A stretch of 64,000 bases of DNA, taken from Brucella pseudogrignonensis. Lineage in GTDB: Bacteria; Pseudomonadota; Alphaproteobacteria; Rhizobiales; Rhizobiaceae. Shown piece by piece: positions 36,156 through 45,776 of the stretch. A program made the translations under genes and the position numbers. The notes under the pieces are model-generated. The model was not told where the DNA came from and did not search any database. It saw nothing but the letters and a program-made list of their open reading frames with translations. How positions within the stretch are numbered: the stretch's first letter is position 1; each line of letters opens with the position of its first letter. The DNA lies in NCBI RefSeq assembly GCF_032190615.1, contig NZ_JAVLAT010000002.1:124001-188000 (forward strand), given 5' to 3'.

Positions 36156-37705
36156 TGGATTGCTCCTTCTGCGCCTTGACCAACCGCATCGCCTGCAGCG
36201 GCATTGGGATTTTCGCGGGCGTTTTCTGGCTCAGTATCGGGTGGCAGCAGATAACTGGTCACGGACTGATCTTTGACGAGATAACGGCCCGCTGCATCCT
36301 TGATCTGATCAACCGTCACCGATTTGATGAGGTCCGGCCATTTCTGAATATCTTCGATATTCTGGCCAATCGACAAGGTAGAGCCATAGATGCGGGCCAT
36401 TCCAGACTGGCTATCCCGTGCAAATGTAATCGCTTTCAGAAACCGGTTTCGCGCCTGATCCAGCTCTTCCTGTGTCACACCGTCTTTAATAATCCGCGCA
36501 AGTTCAGCATCAACGGCCTTCTCTACGTCTGCCAGGGTCTTGCCATTTTGTGGCGAGCCATAGACCGAGAATGTGCCGTCATCAAGCGGATCACCAGCAT
36601 AGCTCGCACCCGTATTGGATGCGATGCCCTGTTTGACGATCAGTTCCTGATAAAGACGCGAACGCAGCGAACCGCCCAGAATTTCACCAAGCAAATCAAG
36701 TGCTGGGGCATCGCCCGCCTTCACATTCGGGAAACGCTTTTCATTGGCATATGATGGCACCAGCCAAGACATACGGAATGACGGCGTGCTCACGCGATCA
36801 TCATGCAATGTCACAACGCGCGCTGCGTGTTTCTGCGGCTCTTGCGGACGCTCACGCGGCAACACATCGGCACGCTTGGGGATTTTTGCCCAGGTTTGCA
36901 TGACCAGATCACGCACGCGCTCTGGCGTCACATCACCGGCAATCACCAGTGTCGCATTATTCGGCGTATAATATTGCTGGTAGAAATCAACCGCATCCCT
37001 GAGGCTGAGTTTCTCCATTTCCTGCCGCCAGCCGATAACCGGCACGCGATAAGGATGATTATAGAACAGCACGGCATCGGTGTTTTCCATCAGCATCGCT
37101 GCGGGATTTGAATCGACCCGCATACGACGCTCTTCAAGGATCACTTCACGCTCTGTCGTGACGGCTTCCTCATCGAGAACCAAATTGGCCATACGATCAG
37201 ATTCATAGCCCATCACCATTTCCAGTGCGTCCGGTGCGACACGCTGGAAATAGGCCGTATAATCATAGGACGTGAAGGCGTTTTCCTGACCACCAATGGC
37301 TGCGATCTTCGCAGAAAACTCCCCAGCCGGATAAGTCTTGGTGCCCTTGAACATCAGATGCTCAAGAAAATGGGCAATGCCGGATTTGCCGGGCGCTTCA
37401 TCAGCGGATCCCACATGATACCAGATCATCTGCGTAACGACCGGTGCACGGTGATCAGGAATGACCACGACCTTCAAACCATTTTCCAGCGTGAAGCTGC
37501 TGATGTCGTCAGATTTGCTTATTTCCGGAAGAGTTTGCGCTGGCGTCGTGGCTGCGGCTTCGGCGGATACAGCCGGAGCGGGTGTCTGCGCCTGAACAGA
37601 AACGGCTGCCAGTGGCAAAGCCAGTGCGAAACCGATTGCCGTAGACAACAGTAAGCGCCGGAGTGAGGGGTTATGCACCAAACGACATCTCCAATCAGTT
37701 TTCAT
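36152..37705 (-). CDS. M16 family zinc peptidase, catalytic subunit
   Basis: This 517-residue exported protease has a signal peptide (VSVQAQ near residue 40) and the inverted zinc motif HFLEH in GIAHFLEHLMFKGT near residue 112. The third ligand glutamate lies about 75 residues further, in the TTEREVILEE region. The R/Y-type GGSLRSRLYQELIVKQGIA in the second half is a substrate-binding signature. It pairs with the inactive subunit downstream. A periplasmic location and a role in protein quality control are inferred. Confidence 0.93.
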   Translation of the reverse strand: MKTDWRCRLVHNPSLRRLLLSTAIGFALALPLAAVSVQAQTPAPAVSAEAAATTPAQTLPEISKSDDISSFTLENGLKVVVIPDHRAPVVTQMIWYHVGSADEAPGKSGIAHFLEHLMFKGTKTYPAGEFSAKIAAIGGQENAFTSYDYTAYFQRVAPDALEMVMGYESDRMANLVLDEEAVTTEREVILEERRMRVDSNPAAMLMENTDAVLFYNHPYRVPVIGWRQEMEKLSLRDAVDFYQQYYTPNNATLVIAGDVTPERVRDLVMQTWAKIPKRADVLPRERPQEPQKHAARVVTLHDDRVSTPSFRMSWLVPSYANEKRFPNVKAGDAPALDLLGEILGGSLRSRLYQELIVKQGIASNTGASYAGDPLDDGTFSVYGSPQNGKTLADVEKAVDAELARIIKDGVTQEELDQARNRFLKAITFARDSQSGMARIYGSTLSIGQNIEDIQKWPDLIKSVTVDQIKDAAGRYLVKDQSVTSYLLPPDTEPENARENPNAAAGDAVGQGAEGAIQ

Positions 37706-37786
37706 TTCGCCTATTCAAAAGGCCGAAATGCTTCAAAATCAATATCAAATATCATTGCCTGTCCCGTCTCCGGGGCGGGCCGATTT

Positions 37787-38350
37787 TCAGCCTTGCTTCA
37801 ATTGGATAAGGCGAATGATGGTGCCACCATAATTGCGCTCTTCATGCACAACGAATCGTTCATCCAGCTCAAGCGAAGCTTCTGTTTCTTCTTCAAGCAC
37901 GATAAGTGCGTCAGGATTAAGCCAACCGCCTTCCAGTGCTGATAAAAGTGCTTTCTCGCCCATACGACGTCCATAAGGCGGATCAGCAAAAATCAGATCG
38001 AAAGGCTCCATTGTGCCAGCTTCGCCAAGTTTGCAGGCATCCCGCCGGAGCACTTTCGTCTGTCCCTGTAAGCCAAAAGCCTCAATGTTTTGACGCAGAA
38101 TACCGCGACCTTCCGCCGATTCTTCGACAAAAACCGCATAGCGCGCACCGCGCGAAAGGGCTTCAAGGCCCAGCGCGCCCGTACCAGCAAACAGGTCAAG
38201 AACACGACCGCCATCCACCTTTTCGGGAAAGCTGTGCGCAAGAATATTGAAGAGGCTTTCGCGGGTGCGATCCGTCGTGGGACGGATCGCATTTGTTGTG
38301 GGTGTAACGAGCGCTCGCCCGCGGAATTTACCGCCGACGATCCGCACCAT
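37787..38350 (-). CDS. rsmD: 16S rRNA (guanine966-N2) methyltransferase RsmD
   Basis: This 187-residue SAM-dependent methyltransferase modifies G966 of 16S rRNA. It starts MVRIVGGKFRGRALVTP, the family N-terminus, so I set the start at 38350 and not at the longer 5' extension that overlaps rluB. The motifs LDLFAGTGALGLEALSRGA near residue 55 (SAM binding) and FADPPY near 123 (catalytic NPPY-type) are clear. Its first 23 bases overlap the 3' end of rluB. Confidence 0.94.
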   Translation of the reverse strand: MVRIVGGKFRGRALVTPTTNAIRPTTDRTRESLFNILAHSFPEKVDGGRVLDLFAGTGALGLEALSRGARYAVFVEESAEGRGILRQNIEAFGLQGQTKVLRRDACKLGEAGTMEPFDLIFADPPYGRRMGEKALLSALEGGWLNPDALIVLEEETEASLELDERFVVHEERNYGGTIIRLIQLKQG

Positions 38351-40178
38351 TGCCTCCAGGCTTGCCACCGCGTGGCTTTCCATCATTCGACCTGTTGCCC
38401 CCCGAACCGCCGCGATCTGGTCCCTTGCCGAAACCACCCGGGCCCTTTGACGGACCACGACCTTCACCGGAACGTGGTGCGCCACTGCGGGGGCCAGAAG
38501 GCTTACCGAAGCCACGGCCTTCATAACCGCCCGATGATCTTTCGCCGCCCTCCGCCTTCAGTTCAGCGCGCTCGCGCTTACCCGGACGACGCTCTTGCTT
38601 GCGGTCATCGCTGCGACCCTCTGGGCGCGGTGTGCGCGGCTCATACCGACCTTCGGAACGCCCTTCCGAACGGTTTTCAAAGCGACGCGGACGCTCTTCA
38701 CGCCCCTCATCACGACGCTGCTCGCCATCGCCGAAACGGCGTGGACGTGACTGGAAGTCACCTTCACTGCGCGGACCACGATGCGGCGGGCGGCCTTCCG
38801 AACGCCCCTCTGGACGACCGGCAGGCTTGTCAAAGCGACGTGGACGATCTTCACGGCCTTCATCACGGCGCTGATCACCATCCTCGAAACGACGTGGACG
38901 CGACTTGAAATCACCATCGGAACGGCTTGCGCGCTCACCACGTGCCGTTGCGCGTGCTGCTTTTTCCGCGGCTGCTTTTTCGCCTTGTGGACGTGCACCA
39001 GACGCCATCCAGACATTTACACCGCCGCGACGACGCGGTTCAATCTTGTCGTCTTTCTTTTCTTTTGGCTTGCGGCGTTCGGGCTGACTGGAAATCCACT
39101 CGCGCTGCGGACGACGACGCTCTTCTTCCGGCTCGCGCTGCTCCATCTCTCGTGCAGTACGCCCCTGAACGACAGCGTTCGAGAACTCATTGACGATTGG
39201 CGCATCAAAGTCAGCACCCGATTCTTCAACAAGCTTTTCGCCAAGCTGATCGCGCAGAATACGGCCGCGAATTTCGCGCACGCCGCCTTCCTCGAGATCG
39301 CCAAGCTGGAAAGGACCGAAGGAAACACGGATCAGACGACCAACGTTCAGACCAAGCGCACCAAGAATATTCTTAACTTCGCGGTTCTTGCCTTCGCGCA
39401 AACCAATCGAGATCCAGACATTGGCACCCTGCTCGCGCTCGAGCGTCGCTTCAATGCTGCCGTAGAAAATGCCGTCGACTGCGATGCCATTTTTAAGCTC
39501 ATCAAGCTGCGCCTGCGTAACCTTGCCGTGGGCGCGCACGCGGTAGCGGCGCAGCCAACCGGTCGAAGGAAGCTCCAGAACACGCGACAGACCACCATCA
39601 TTGGTAAGCAGAAGCAGGCCTTCGGTGTTGATATCGAGACGGCCAACAGAAAGCACACGTGGCATTTCTTCTGGCAGCGCTTCAAACACAGTCGGGCGAC
39701 CTTCGGGATCGCGGTTCGTCGTCACAAGACCTGCAGGCTTGTGATAGAGCCAAAGACGTGTGCGCTCAGCCTGCTTCAGCTGCTTACCATCAACTGTGAT
39801 GACATCCGTGCGCTTGACGTTAACAGCCGGTGTCGAAAGAACTTTGCCATTTACGGTGATACGGCCAGCCGCAATCATCGTCTCGGCTTCGCGACGCGAA
39901 GCAATGCCCGCACGCGCTAAACGCTTTGCGATGCGTTCACCGCTATCTTCACCGTCTTGTGCGTCGCGCGATCCAAACTTGCGCGGAGCGCCACGGTCAT
40001 CGTCGCGGCGCGGTCTGTCTTCGCGGAAGCCACCTTCACGAGGCCGGTCTTCGCGAAATCCCGGACGACGCTCACCGCGTTCACCACGCGTACTGCCCGA
40101 ACGTTCACCACGATCTCCGCGACCTTCGCGTCCAAATGGAGGACGTCGACCGCCCTTATTGTCGTCTTCTGTACTCAT
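38328..40178 (-). CDS. rluB: 23S rRNA pseudouridine synthase, RluB-type, with long Arg/Gly-rich tail
   Basis: This 616-residue protein has three parts: an N-terminal 80-residue RGE/RPR-rich region, a central RluB core of about 240 residues, and a C-terminal low-complexity region of about 290 residues. The core has an S4 domain near 82-140 and the catalytic SVGRLDINTEGLLLLTNDGG near 187-206, whose aspartate is the nucleophile. The tail contains near-duplicate blocks RPRRFEDGDQRRDEGREDRP and RPRRFGDGEQRRDEGREERP. The core should modify U2605 of 23S rRNA. The tail may bind RNA. Confidence 0.92.
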   Translation of the reverse strand: MSTEDDNKGGRRPPFGREGRGDRGERSGSTRGERGERRPGFREDRPREGGFREDRPRRDDDRGAPRKFGSRDAQDGEDSGERIAKRLARAGIASRREAETMIAAGRITVNGKVLSTPAVNVKRTDVITVDGKQLKQAERTRLWLYHKPAGLVTTNRDPEGRPTVFEALPEEMPRVLSVGRLDINTEGLLLLTNDGGLSRVLELPSTGWLRRYRVRAHGKVTQAQLDELKNGIAVDGIFYGSIEATLEREQGANVWISIGLREGKNREVKNILGALGLNVGRLIRVSFGPFQLGDLEEGGVREIRGRILRDQLGEKLVEESGADFDAPIVNEFSNAVVQGRTAREMEQREPEEERRRPQREWISSQPERRKPKEKKDDKIEPRRRGGVNVWMASGARPQGEKAAAEKAARATARGERASRSDGDFKSRPRRFEDGDQRRDEGREDRPRRFDKPAGRPEGRSEGRPPHRGPRSEGDFQSRPRRFGDGEQRRDEGREERPRRFENRSEGRSEGRYEPRTPRPEGRSDDRKQERRPGKRERAELKAEGGERSSGGYEGRGFGKPSGPRSGAPRSGEGRGPSKGPGGFGKGPDRGGSGGNRSNDGKPRGGKPGGNGADRRR

Positions 40179-40368
40179 CTGATATTAGCCTCTCAGCAGC
40201 GCCGCCGTGGTGTCTCTGGCCGCTGGGGGCTGGCAAAGGACGGTCCGGTCAAGAGCGCTGTATAAATCCGTTCGCAAATCGGTTTTGATTTCGTGACTTA
40301 TGCAGTAACAAATCGCTCATAAGCTTGCGAGCGAAATTTCCCTGTACCGGCCATGAAATGAGGTTGGA

Positions 40369-40842
40369 TTGAAAAAGGTTGCAGATATTTCATCCCAAAA
40401 CGGCGCTACGTTTATGGATATTGCGCTTGAAGAGGCAAAATCTGCCGCCACTCGTGGTGAGGTGCCGATTGGTGCTGTACTCGTCCATGACGGAGAAATC
40501 ATTGCACGCGCCGGCAACCGGACGCGAGAATTGAACGATATCACCGCCCACGCCGAAGTGCTTGTGATCCGGCAGGCCGGTGAAACGCTCCAGTCGGAAC
40601 GGCTTATCGACTGCGACCTCTATGTCACCCTTGAACCCTGCGCGATGTGCGCAGCCGCAATCTCATTTGCACGTATCCGCCGTCTTTATTATGGGGCCGC
40701 AGACCCTAAAGGCGGCGGAGTTGAATATGGGCCGCGCTTTTATACGCAGCCCACATGCCATCACATTCCTGAAGTCTATACCGGTTTCTCGGAAGAAGAC
40801 TCTCAGACCCTACTCCGGGAATTCTTTCGCGAGAAACGCTGA
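40369..40842 (+). CDS. tadA: tRNA-specific adenosine-34 deaminase TadA
   Basis: This zinc deaminase converts A34 to inosine in the tRNA-Arg anticodon. Motifs are HAEVL near residue 64, with the zinc histidine and catalytic glutamate, and PCAMC near 93-97 with the two zinc cysteines. The frame starts at TTG 40369 with GAGG upstream; an ATG at 40414 (MDIALEEAK) is the alternative and fits the usual N-terminus better. It is divergent from rluB, with a 190-bp gap. Confidence 0.92.
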   Translation: MKKVADISSQNGATFMDIALEEAKSAATRGEVPIGAVLVHDGEIIARAGNRTRELNDITAHAEVLVIRQAGETLQSERLIDCDLYVTLEPCAMCAAAISFARIRRLYYGAADPKGGGVEYGPRFYTQPTCHHIPEVYTGFSEEDSQTLLREFFREKR

Positions 40843-40848
40843 ACCAAC

Positions 40849-41409
40849 TTAATTAGTTACGCGATGTCCCGTCATGTGCCGCAGCGTGTCATCACGCAGC
40901 ACAAAATGATGAAGCAGCGCCATAATCACATGACCAGCGATGATAGCCAGCAAAATCCAGCCCAAAAGGCCGTGAGCAGCATTAGCGGGAGCAGTCAAGG
41001 CCGCATCCTGAACACCAGTTTTCGCAAAAATTTCTATACCTAGAAACGAGAACCCACGGCCATTGCCATAACTGCGCAACAGCGCCAGCGCAGGCACGAC
41101 GAACATAAGGGCATAAATCACCAGATGGCCAAGGCCTGCAAACTTGCCAGTCAGCCCGGCATGATGCGGTCGCCGGGAATAATTGAGTACCCCCCAAACA
41201 CCCCGGAAAAGAAGCAGAACCAAAAGAGCAAACCCGACCTGAAAATGGGTTGGCCAGAAAAAATTATAAAATGAAGTATCCTTGGCGAATATGCGAAGAA
41301 TGGTTGAGGTGAACTGCCAGACAAAAAGTGCTGCCATAGACCAGTGGAAGCAACGGCTGACCAGCCCATATCCGTCAGGAGTGTCCCAAAAGCGGTTTGA
41401 TTTATACAT
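40849..41409 (-). CDS. Cytochrome b561 family membrane protein
   Basis: This protein of about 186 residues has four membrane helices and histidines suited to two b hemes: CFHWSMAALFVWQF near residue 20, FQVGFALLVLLLFRGVWG near 58, HGLLGWILLAIIAGHVIMALLHH near 142-164. It could pass electrons from quinol to a periplasmic acceptor. The start at 41409 has AAGGTG upstream. A perfect FNR-type box lies 57 bp before it, suggesting induction when oxygen is low. Confidence 0.9.
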   Translation of the reverse strand: MYKSNRFWDTPDGYGLVSRCFHWSMAALFVWQFTSTILRIFAKDTSFYNFFWPTHFQVGFALLVLLLFRGVWGVLNYSRRPHHAGLTGKFAGLGHLVIYALMFVVPALALLRSYGNGRGFSFLGIEIFAKTGVQDAALTAPANAAHGLLGWILLAIIAGHVIMALLHHFVLRDDTLRHMTGHRVTN

Positions 41410-41465
41410 AATAAGCACCTTATATACCAAAAAGAGCAGGCTATGGCCCTGCCAGAATGTTTTCC

Positions 41466-41479
41466 TTGATTGAAATCAA
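41466..41479. promoter_or_regulatory. FNR/NnrR-type box upstream of cytochrome b561
   Basis: TTGATTGAAATCAA is a perfect TTGAT-N4-ATCAA dyad, matching the one ahead of pseudoazurin in all ten consensus positions. It is 57 bp before the cytochrome b561 start. The surrounding 225-bp gap holds nothing else clear. Confidence 0.85.
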
Positions 41480-41634
41480 ATATTGTTTATGAAAACCTAC
41501 ATTAAAAATATTTAATGTATAAAAGTCATCAGCACTGACATCCTAATTTATTATATTCGTTCAAGTACAATGAAAATCAGCCGGAAGAGTTAACTTCCGA
41601 CTGACTAACTTATAACAAATGATGATTTATATAA

Positions 41635-42306
41635 TCAATTCCAAGGCAGCATATCGCGCCAGCTCTTGCCACCGCCACCAGCGGCTTTCTTGCGCTCGCG
41701 CTCTTTCTGAGCCTCATCCTGTCCAAGCTCACCTGCAGATGCAGTAGACGCTGGCTGACGATAAGCCAATGGCGGTTCACTGAGGTACTTACGCGTCGAG
41801 GATGAACCCTGAGCCTGCTGCTCCCGCGCTTTTTTCAACTCTGCCACACGAGCGGGGTCTGCAGTCGGTGTCCGCGTCGCGAATTCTTCCCGACGGCTGC
41901 TACCACTTGGAAGGTTGCCTGCATTGCTGGCAATCGGCGCATCCTGTTCAATCGGCGAAACAAAGTTCGGATTGTCGCGATTTGCAGTGATTTCATCACG
42001 CAAACGCTTGCGACGCTGTTCCGGTGATTCTGGCCATGATGGATCACCAGCACTCGCTAGACTCTCTTGCGGCGCTGGCAGAACACCCTTATCGCCTTGT
42101 GCCGGACGCACAAGATCAGGACGCGGCTTATAATCAATACGCTCTTTTTTCTTGCCCTGACCGAAGCTAGCCATATTCGACATATCGTCGAGAAGCTGAG
42201 CACTCGCTGTTTTGTCGGTCCCGTAAGTCGGCGACGACACGCAGCCTGACAGTGCGAGACCCGCAACCGCCGTCATCAATACCAGAACTCGTCCTTCAAT
42301 CTTCAT
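41635..42306 (-). CDS. Outer-membrane lipoprotein of unknown function
   Basis: This protein of about 223 residues starts with a signal sequence and a lipobox LALSGC near residue 21 (counted from the ATG at 42306), so it should be lipid-modified at that cysteine. The rest is hydrophilic and low in structure, with many Pro, Arg, Ser and Ala residues and no recognised domain. A GTG at 42315 gives three more residues. Confidence 0.75.
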   Translation of the reverse strand: MKIEGRVLVLMTAVAGLALSGCVSSPTYGTDKTASAQLLDDMSNMASFGQGKKKERIDYKPRPDLVRPAQGDKGVLPAPQESLASAGDPSWPESPEQRRKRLRDEITANRDNPNFVSPIEQDAPIASNAGNLPSGSSRREEFATRTPTADPARVAELKKAREQQAQGSSSTRKYLSEPPLAYRQPASTASAGELGQDEAQKERERKKAAGGGGKSWRDMLPWN

Positions 42307-42505
42307 AAGCGCCACTTCTTTTACGCCTGTCGATTTTCTCTATGCCAGAGGCGTTTTCACACCTATGCCTCAGAAAACCGGCAACTCCAAGGCAGATTGC
42401 AAGTTTATCTCAAAGATTGCCTTTTACATGAGAGCAACTCGACGGGCAATCGTGATATTAACCGCCATTTCACCATGACCTCACTTTATAAGGCAAGCCT
42501 TATGG

Positions 42506-42543
42506 TGAAAAGCCCGGAACCTCAAACGATGGCCGGGCTTTTC
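42506..42543 (-). terminator. Rho-independent terminator of ileS
   Basis: AAAAGCCCGG at about 42508-42517 and CCGGGCTTTT at about 42533-42542 form a stem with a 15-nt loop. It lies 5 bp past the ileS stop and ends in TTTT on the minus strand. Confidence 0.85.
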
Positions 42544-42547
42544 ATCA

Positions 42548-45463
42548 TTAAACTGAAAGCTTACCAAGAGCTTTCAATTCGCGCAGTGCAACTGCGTCAC
42601 GCGCCGAGACTTCCGGGAATTCCGGATCAGATCCGACATCTGTCGTATAGCGCCATGAGCGTGCACATTTTTCACCTTCCGCACGCACAGGCACCACAGC
42701 GACGCCCTTGACATCATCAAGCACGAACGCTTCGGCCGGCGCTGCAGCATCGGTAAGCGAGATGCCACTCGTGATACAAATTTCAGCAAAATCCAAGCCG
42801 TCAAGCGAATCGGCCAGGCTCTTATCAGCAATGTAAACGACCGGCGCCGCTTCCAGTGAAGAACCAATGCGCTTGTCTGCGCGTTCCAGCTCGAGCGCAC
42901 CCGTAACGACGCGACGGACATTGCGAACCTTGCGCCACTTTTCAGCCAGCACATCATCGCGCCATTCGCCAGGAGTGGTGCGGAACTGCTCCAGATGCAC
43001 CGAAGCCGCGTTCGGATAACGATCAAGCCATGCTTCTTCCGTGGTGAAAGGCAGCATTGGTGCGAGCCATGTGGTCACACGATCAAAAATCGCACGAACT
43101 GTCTGAAGGGCAGCCTTACGACGGGAGCTCGACGGCGCATCGCAATAAAGCGCGTCTTTGCGGATATCGAAATAGAAAGCCGAGAGTTCGACATTCATAA
43201 AATCGATCAAAGCGCGGGAAATACGCTTGAAATCAAACGCGTCATAACCGGAACGTACAACTTCATCAAGTTCAGCCAGACGATGCAGCATCAGACGCTC
43301 AAGCTCAGGCAGATCCGTATGCGGCAGTATTTCGCCTTCATCATGGGCAAGCGTGCCAAGCATCCAGCGGATCGTGTTACGCAGCTTTCGATAAGCGTCG
43401 ATATTGGTCTGGATGATGCTCTTGCCAAGGCGCTGATCTTCCCAATAGTCGGTCGTCATGACCCACAAACGCAGAATATCGGCGCCGGAATCCTTGATCA
43501 CGTCCTGTGGCGTCACAGTGTTTCCGAGTGACTTCGACATCTTCTTGCCGTTCTCATCCATGGTGAAACCGTGGGTAACAACAGCATTGTAAGGCGCACG
43601 GCCACGCGTTCCGCAGCTTTCTAGCAGCGACGAGTGGAACCAGCCGCGATGCTGATCCGAGCCTTCCAGATAAACATCGGCAGGCCATTTCATATCTGGA
43701 CGATCTTCCAGCGTGAATGTGTGCGTCGAACCCGAGTCGAACCAAACGTCAAGAATATCGCGAACCTGCGTCCAGCTTTCATCAGCACGGTTGCCAAGGA
43801 AACGCTCACGTGCGCCATCGGTAAACCATGCGTCAGCGCCTTCCTCCTCGAAAGCTTCGAGAATGCGCTTATTGACGGCATCGTCTTGCAGAATATTGCC
43901 TTCATCATCGGCAAACACACAGATTGGCACGCCCCATGCGCGCTGACGCGAAAGCACCCAATCCGGGCGGCCTTCGATCATTGCGCGCAGACGCGTCTGA
44001 CCAGCAGCAGGTACGAAACGAGTTTCCTCAATCGCTTTCAACGAACGCGAGCGCAGCGTGGTGCCATCGCCAAGGTTCTTGTCCATATAGACAAACCATT
44101 GTGGCGTGTTGCGGTAGATGATCGGCTTCTTCGAGCGCCACGAATGCGGATAGGAATGCTTGAGGCGACCGCGCGCAAACAGATTGTTACGCGCAATCAG
44201 CTGCTTGATGACAGATTCGTTCGCATCACCCTTTTTGCCGTTATCGTCGATAACGCGTGCGGGACCGCCTTCACGATCAGGGCCAAAGCCCGGAGTGTCC
44301 TTGGTGTAATAGCCGTCATCGCCAACCGGGAACGGGATGCTTGAATCAATCCCGCGCGCTTCAAGTTCACGCGCCGCATCCATCCATGCTTCAAAGTCTT
44401 CGCGGCCATGGCTCGGTGCCGTGTGTACAAAGCCCGTACCGGCATCATCGGTGACATGATCGCCAGAGATAAGAGGAACCACGAACTCATATCCACCGGC
44501 AAAGCCTTTGAGCGGATGATGGAGTGTAACTGCGCCCAATTCTTCGAACGACACATCCCGTAAACGCTTGAATTCAAGCTTCGCCTTCTTTGCGCATTCT
44601 TCAGCGAGCTTATCGCCAAAGATCAGCTTTTCTCCGGCCTGCGGGCCGAAATCATTTTCAGCAGCAACGACTTCATAAAGGCCATAAGCAACGCGGTTTG
44701 AATAGGAAACCGCACGGTTGCCCGGAATGGTCCATGGAGTCGTCGTCCAGATAACCACAGAGCTTCCAGAAAGATCATTCGTGCCTGCGACCGGGAACTT
44801 AACCCAGATCATATCCGACTCAATGTCGTGATATTCAACTTCAGCTTCTGCCAGCGCTGTACGTTCGACCACCGACCACATGACAGGTTTTGAACCACGA
44901 TAGAGCTGACCGGAGGCTGCGAACTTCAAGAGTTCGCCTGCGATACGGGCTTCCGCATGGAAGTTCATCGTGGTGTAGGGATTTTCAAAATCGCCGCAGA
45001 TTGCGAGACGTTTAAACTCTTCAGACTGAACCTTGATCCAGCCAGCTGCAAAATCACGGCATTCCTTGCGGAACTCGTTGATTGCGACTTCGTCTTTGTT
45101 CTTGCCCTGCGCGCGATATTTTTCTTCGATCTTCCATTCGATCGGCAGGCCATGGCAATCCCAGCCTGGCACATAATTCGAGTTGAAGCCGCGCATCTGG
45201 AAAGAGCGCGTGATGACGTCCTTGAGGATTTTGTTCAGCGCATGGCCGATATGGATATTGCCGTTTGCATATGGAGGGCCATCATGCAGAACATAAAGCG
45301 GACGGTCTTTCGCATCTTCGCGTAGCTTCTTGTAGAGGTTCATTTCCTCCCAGCGCTGCACAAAAAGCGGCTCGCGAGCTGGCAAGCCTGCGCGCATCGG
45401 AAATTCGGTCTGCGGAAGATTGAGCGTCTTGGAATAATCGATCTTAGCGGTCGTGTCGGTCAT
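42548..45463 (-). CDS. ileS: Isoleucyl-tRNA synthetase
   Basis: This 971-residue class I tRNA synthetase charges tRNA-Ile. HIGH-type HIGH is present in [14 protein letters not shown] near residue 74, and the KMSKS loop is in [12 protein letters not shown] near 643. A CP1 editing domain lies between them. The C-terminal region that in Escherichia coli carries zinc-binding cysteines has only one of them (EKCARSWRY), so the zinc site is lost, as seems usual in related alphaproteobacteria. An unusual hairpin is found in the 5' leader. Confidence 0.97.
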   Translation of the reverse strand: MTDTTAKIDYSKTLNLPQTEFPMRAGLPAREPLFVQRWEEMNLYKKLREDAKDRPLYVLHDGPPYANGNIHIGHALNKILKDVITRSFQMRGFNSNYVPGWDCHGLPIEWKIEEKYRAQGKNKDEVAINEFRKECRDFAAGWIKVQSEEFKRLAICGDFENPYTTMNFHAEARIAGELLKFAASGQLYRGSKPVMWSVVERTALAEAEVEYHDIESDMIWVKFPVAGTNDLSGSSVVIWTTTPWTIPGNRAVSYSNRVAYGLYEVVAAENDFGPQAGEKLIFGDKLAEECAKKAKLEFKRLRDVSFEELGAVTLHHPLKGFAGGYEFVVPLISGDHVTDDAGTGFVHTAPSHGREDFEAWMDAARELEARGIDSSIPFPVGDDGYYTKDTPGFGPDREGGPARVIDDNGKKGDANESVIKQLIARNNLFARGRLKHSYPHSWRSKKPIIYRNTPQWFVYMDKNLGDGTTLRSRSLKAIEETRFVPAAGQTRLRAMIEGRPDWVLSRQRAWGVPICVFADDEGNILQDDAVNKRILEAFEEEGADAWFTDGARERFLGNRADESWTQVRDILDVWFDSGSTHTFTLEDRPDMKWPADVYLEGSDQHRGWFHSSLLESCGTRGRAPYNAVVTHGFTMDENGKKMSKSLGNTVTPQDVIKDSGADILRLWVMTTDYWEDQRLGKSIIQTNIDAYRKLRNTIRWMLGTLAHDEGEILPHTDLPELERLMLHRLAELDEVVRSGYDAFDFKRISRALIDFMNVELSAFYFDIRKDALYCDAPSSSRRKAALQTVRAIFDRVTTWLAPMLPFTTEEAWLDRYPNAASVHLEQFRTTPGEWRDDVLAEKWRKVRNVRRVVTGALELERADKRIGSSLEAAPVVYIADKSLADSLDGLDFAEICITSGISLTDAAAPAEAFVLDDVKGVAVVPVRAEGEKCARSWRYTTDVGSDPEFPEVSARDAVALRELKALGKLSV

Positions 45464-45550
45464 TTTATCATTTGCCTGTAATCCCGCACGGCAATGTGGC
45501 GGGTGAAAATGCTTGAATATTTAGAAAGTTGCGAGGCATAGCCGGTCGTT

Positions 45551-45614
45551 CCCGGACCTTCCTGCCATGCATTGCAATTCACGCAACGCCATCAAGGCTT
45601 AGAGGAAGGCCGGG
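45551..45614 (-). promoter_or_regulatory. Long hairpin in the ileS leader
   Basis: CCCGGACCTTCC (45551-45562) pairs with GGAAGGCCGGG (45604-45614) with a single bulge, and the 41-nt interior contains a further TTGC/GCAA stem. It lies 88 bp upstream of the ileS start on the transcribed strand. It could be a leader element or an intergenic repeat. No T-box features are visible. Confidence 0.45.
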
Positions 45615-45698
45615 CCAATAATTCGTATGGCCGCAATAATTTGCCGAAAATCCGTCATCATGAGCACGCTTTTAGCAATGACCTTCGCAGGAATAAAG

Positions 45699-45732
45699 AG
45701 GCAGGGCGCAATAAACTTGCAGCCCTGCCCCA
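45699..45732 (-). terminator. Rho-independent terminator of the mipA-like gene
   Basis: GGCAGGGC at about 45701-45708 and GCCCTGCC at about 45723-45730 form an 8-bp stem with a 14-nt loop. On the minus strand it is followed by TCTTTATT. It lies 45 bp past the mipA-like stop codon. Confidence 0.7.
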
Positions 45733-45776
45733 ATAAACTTCACAGATTGAAAACTTTACAGATTGGCTTAGTTTGA

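Noticed and set aside
38600..39000. CRISPR-like repeat spacing in the rluB region
   Set aside because: The repeats are coding and in frame, irregular in spacing, and correspond to the Arg-rich protein repeats.
38781..39920. 379-codon plus-strand frame inside rluB, plus other arginine-rich antisense frames
   Set aside because: The frames come from the repetitive Arg/Gly codons of the rluB tail read backwards. No ribosome site or conserved motif supports them.
45464..45776. Possible T-box or tRNA-like element upstream of ileS
   Set aside because: No T-box sequence, specifier loop or cloverleaf could be drawn; only the hairpin and the upstream terminator are supported.
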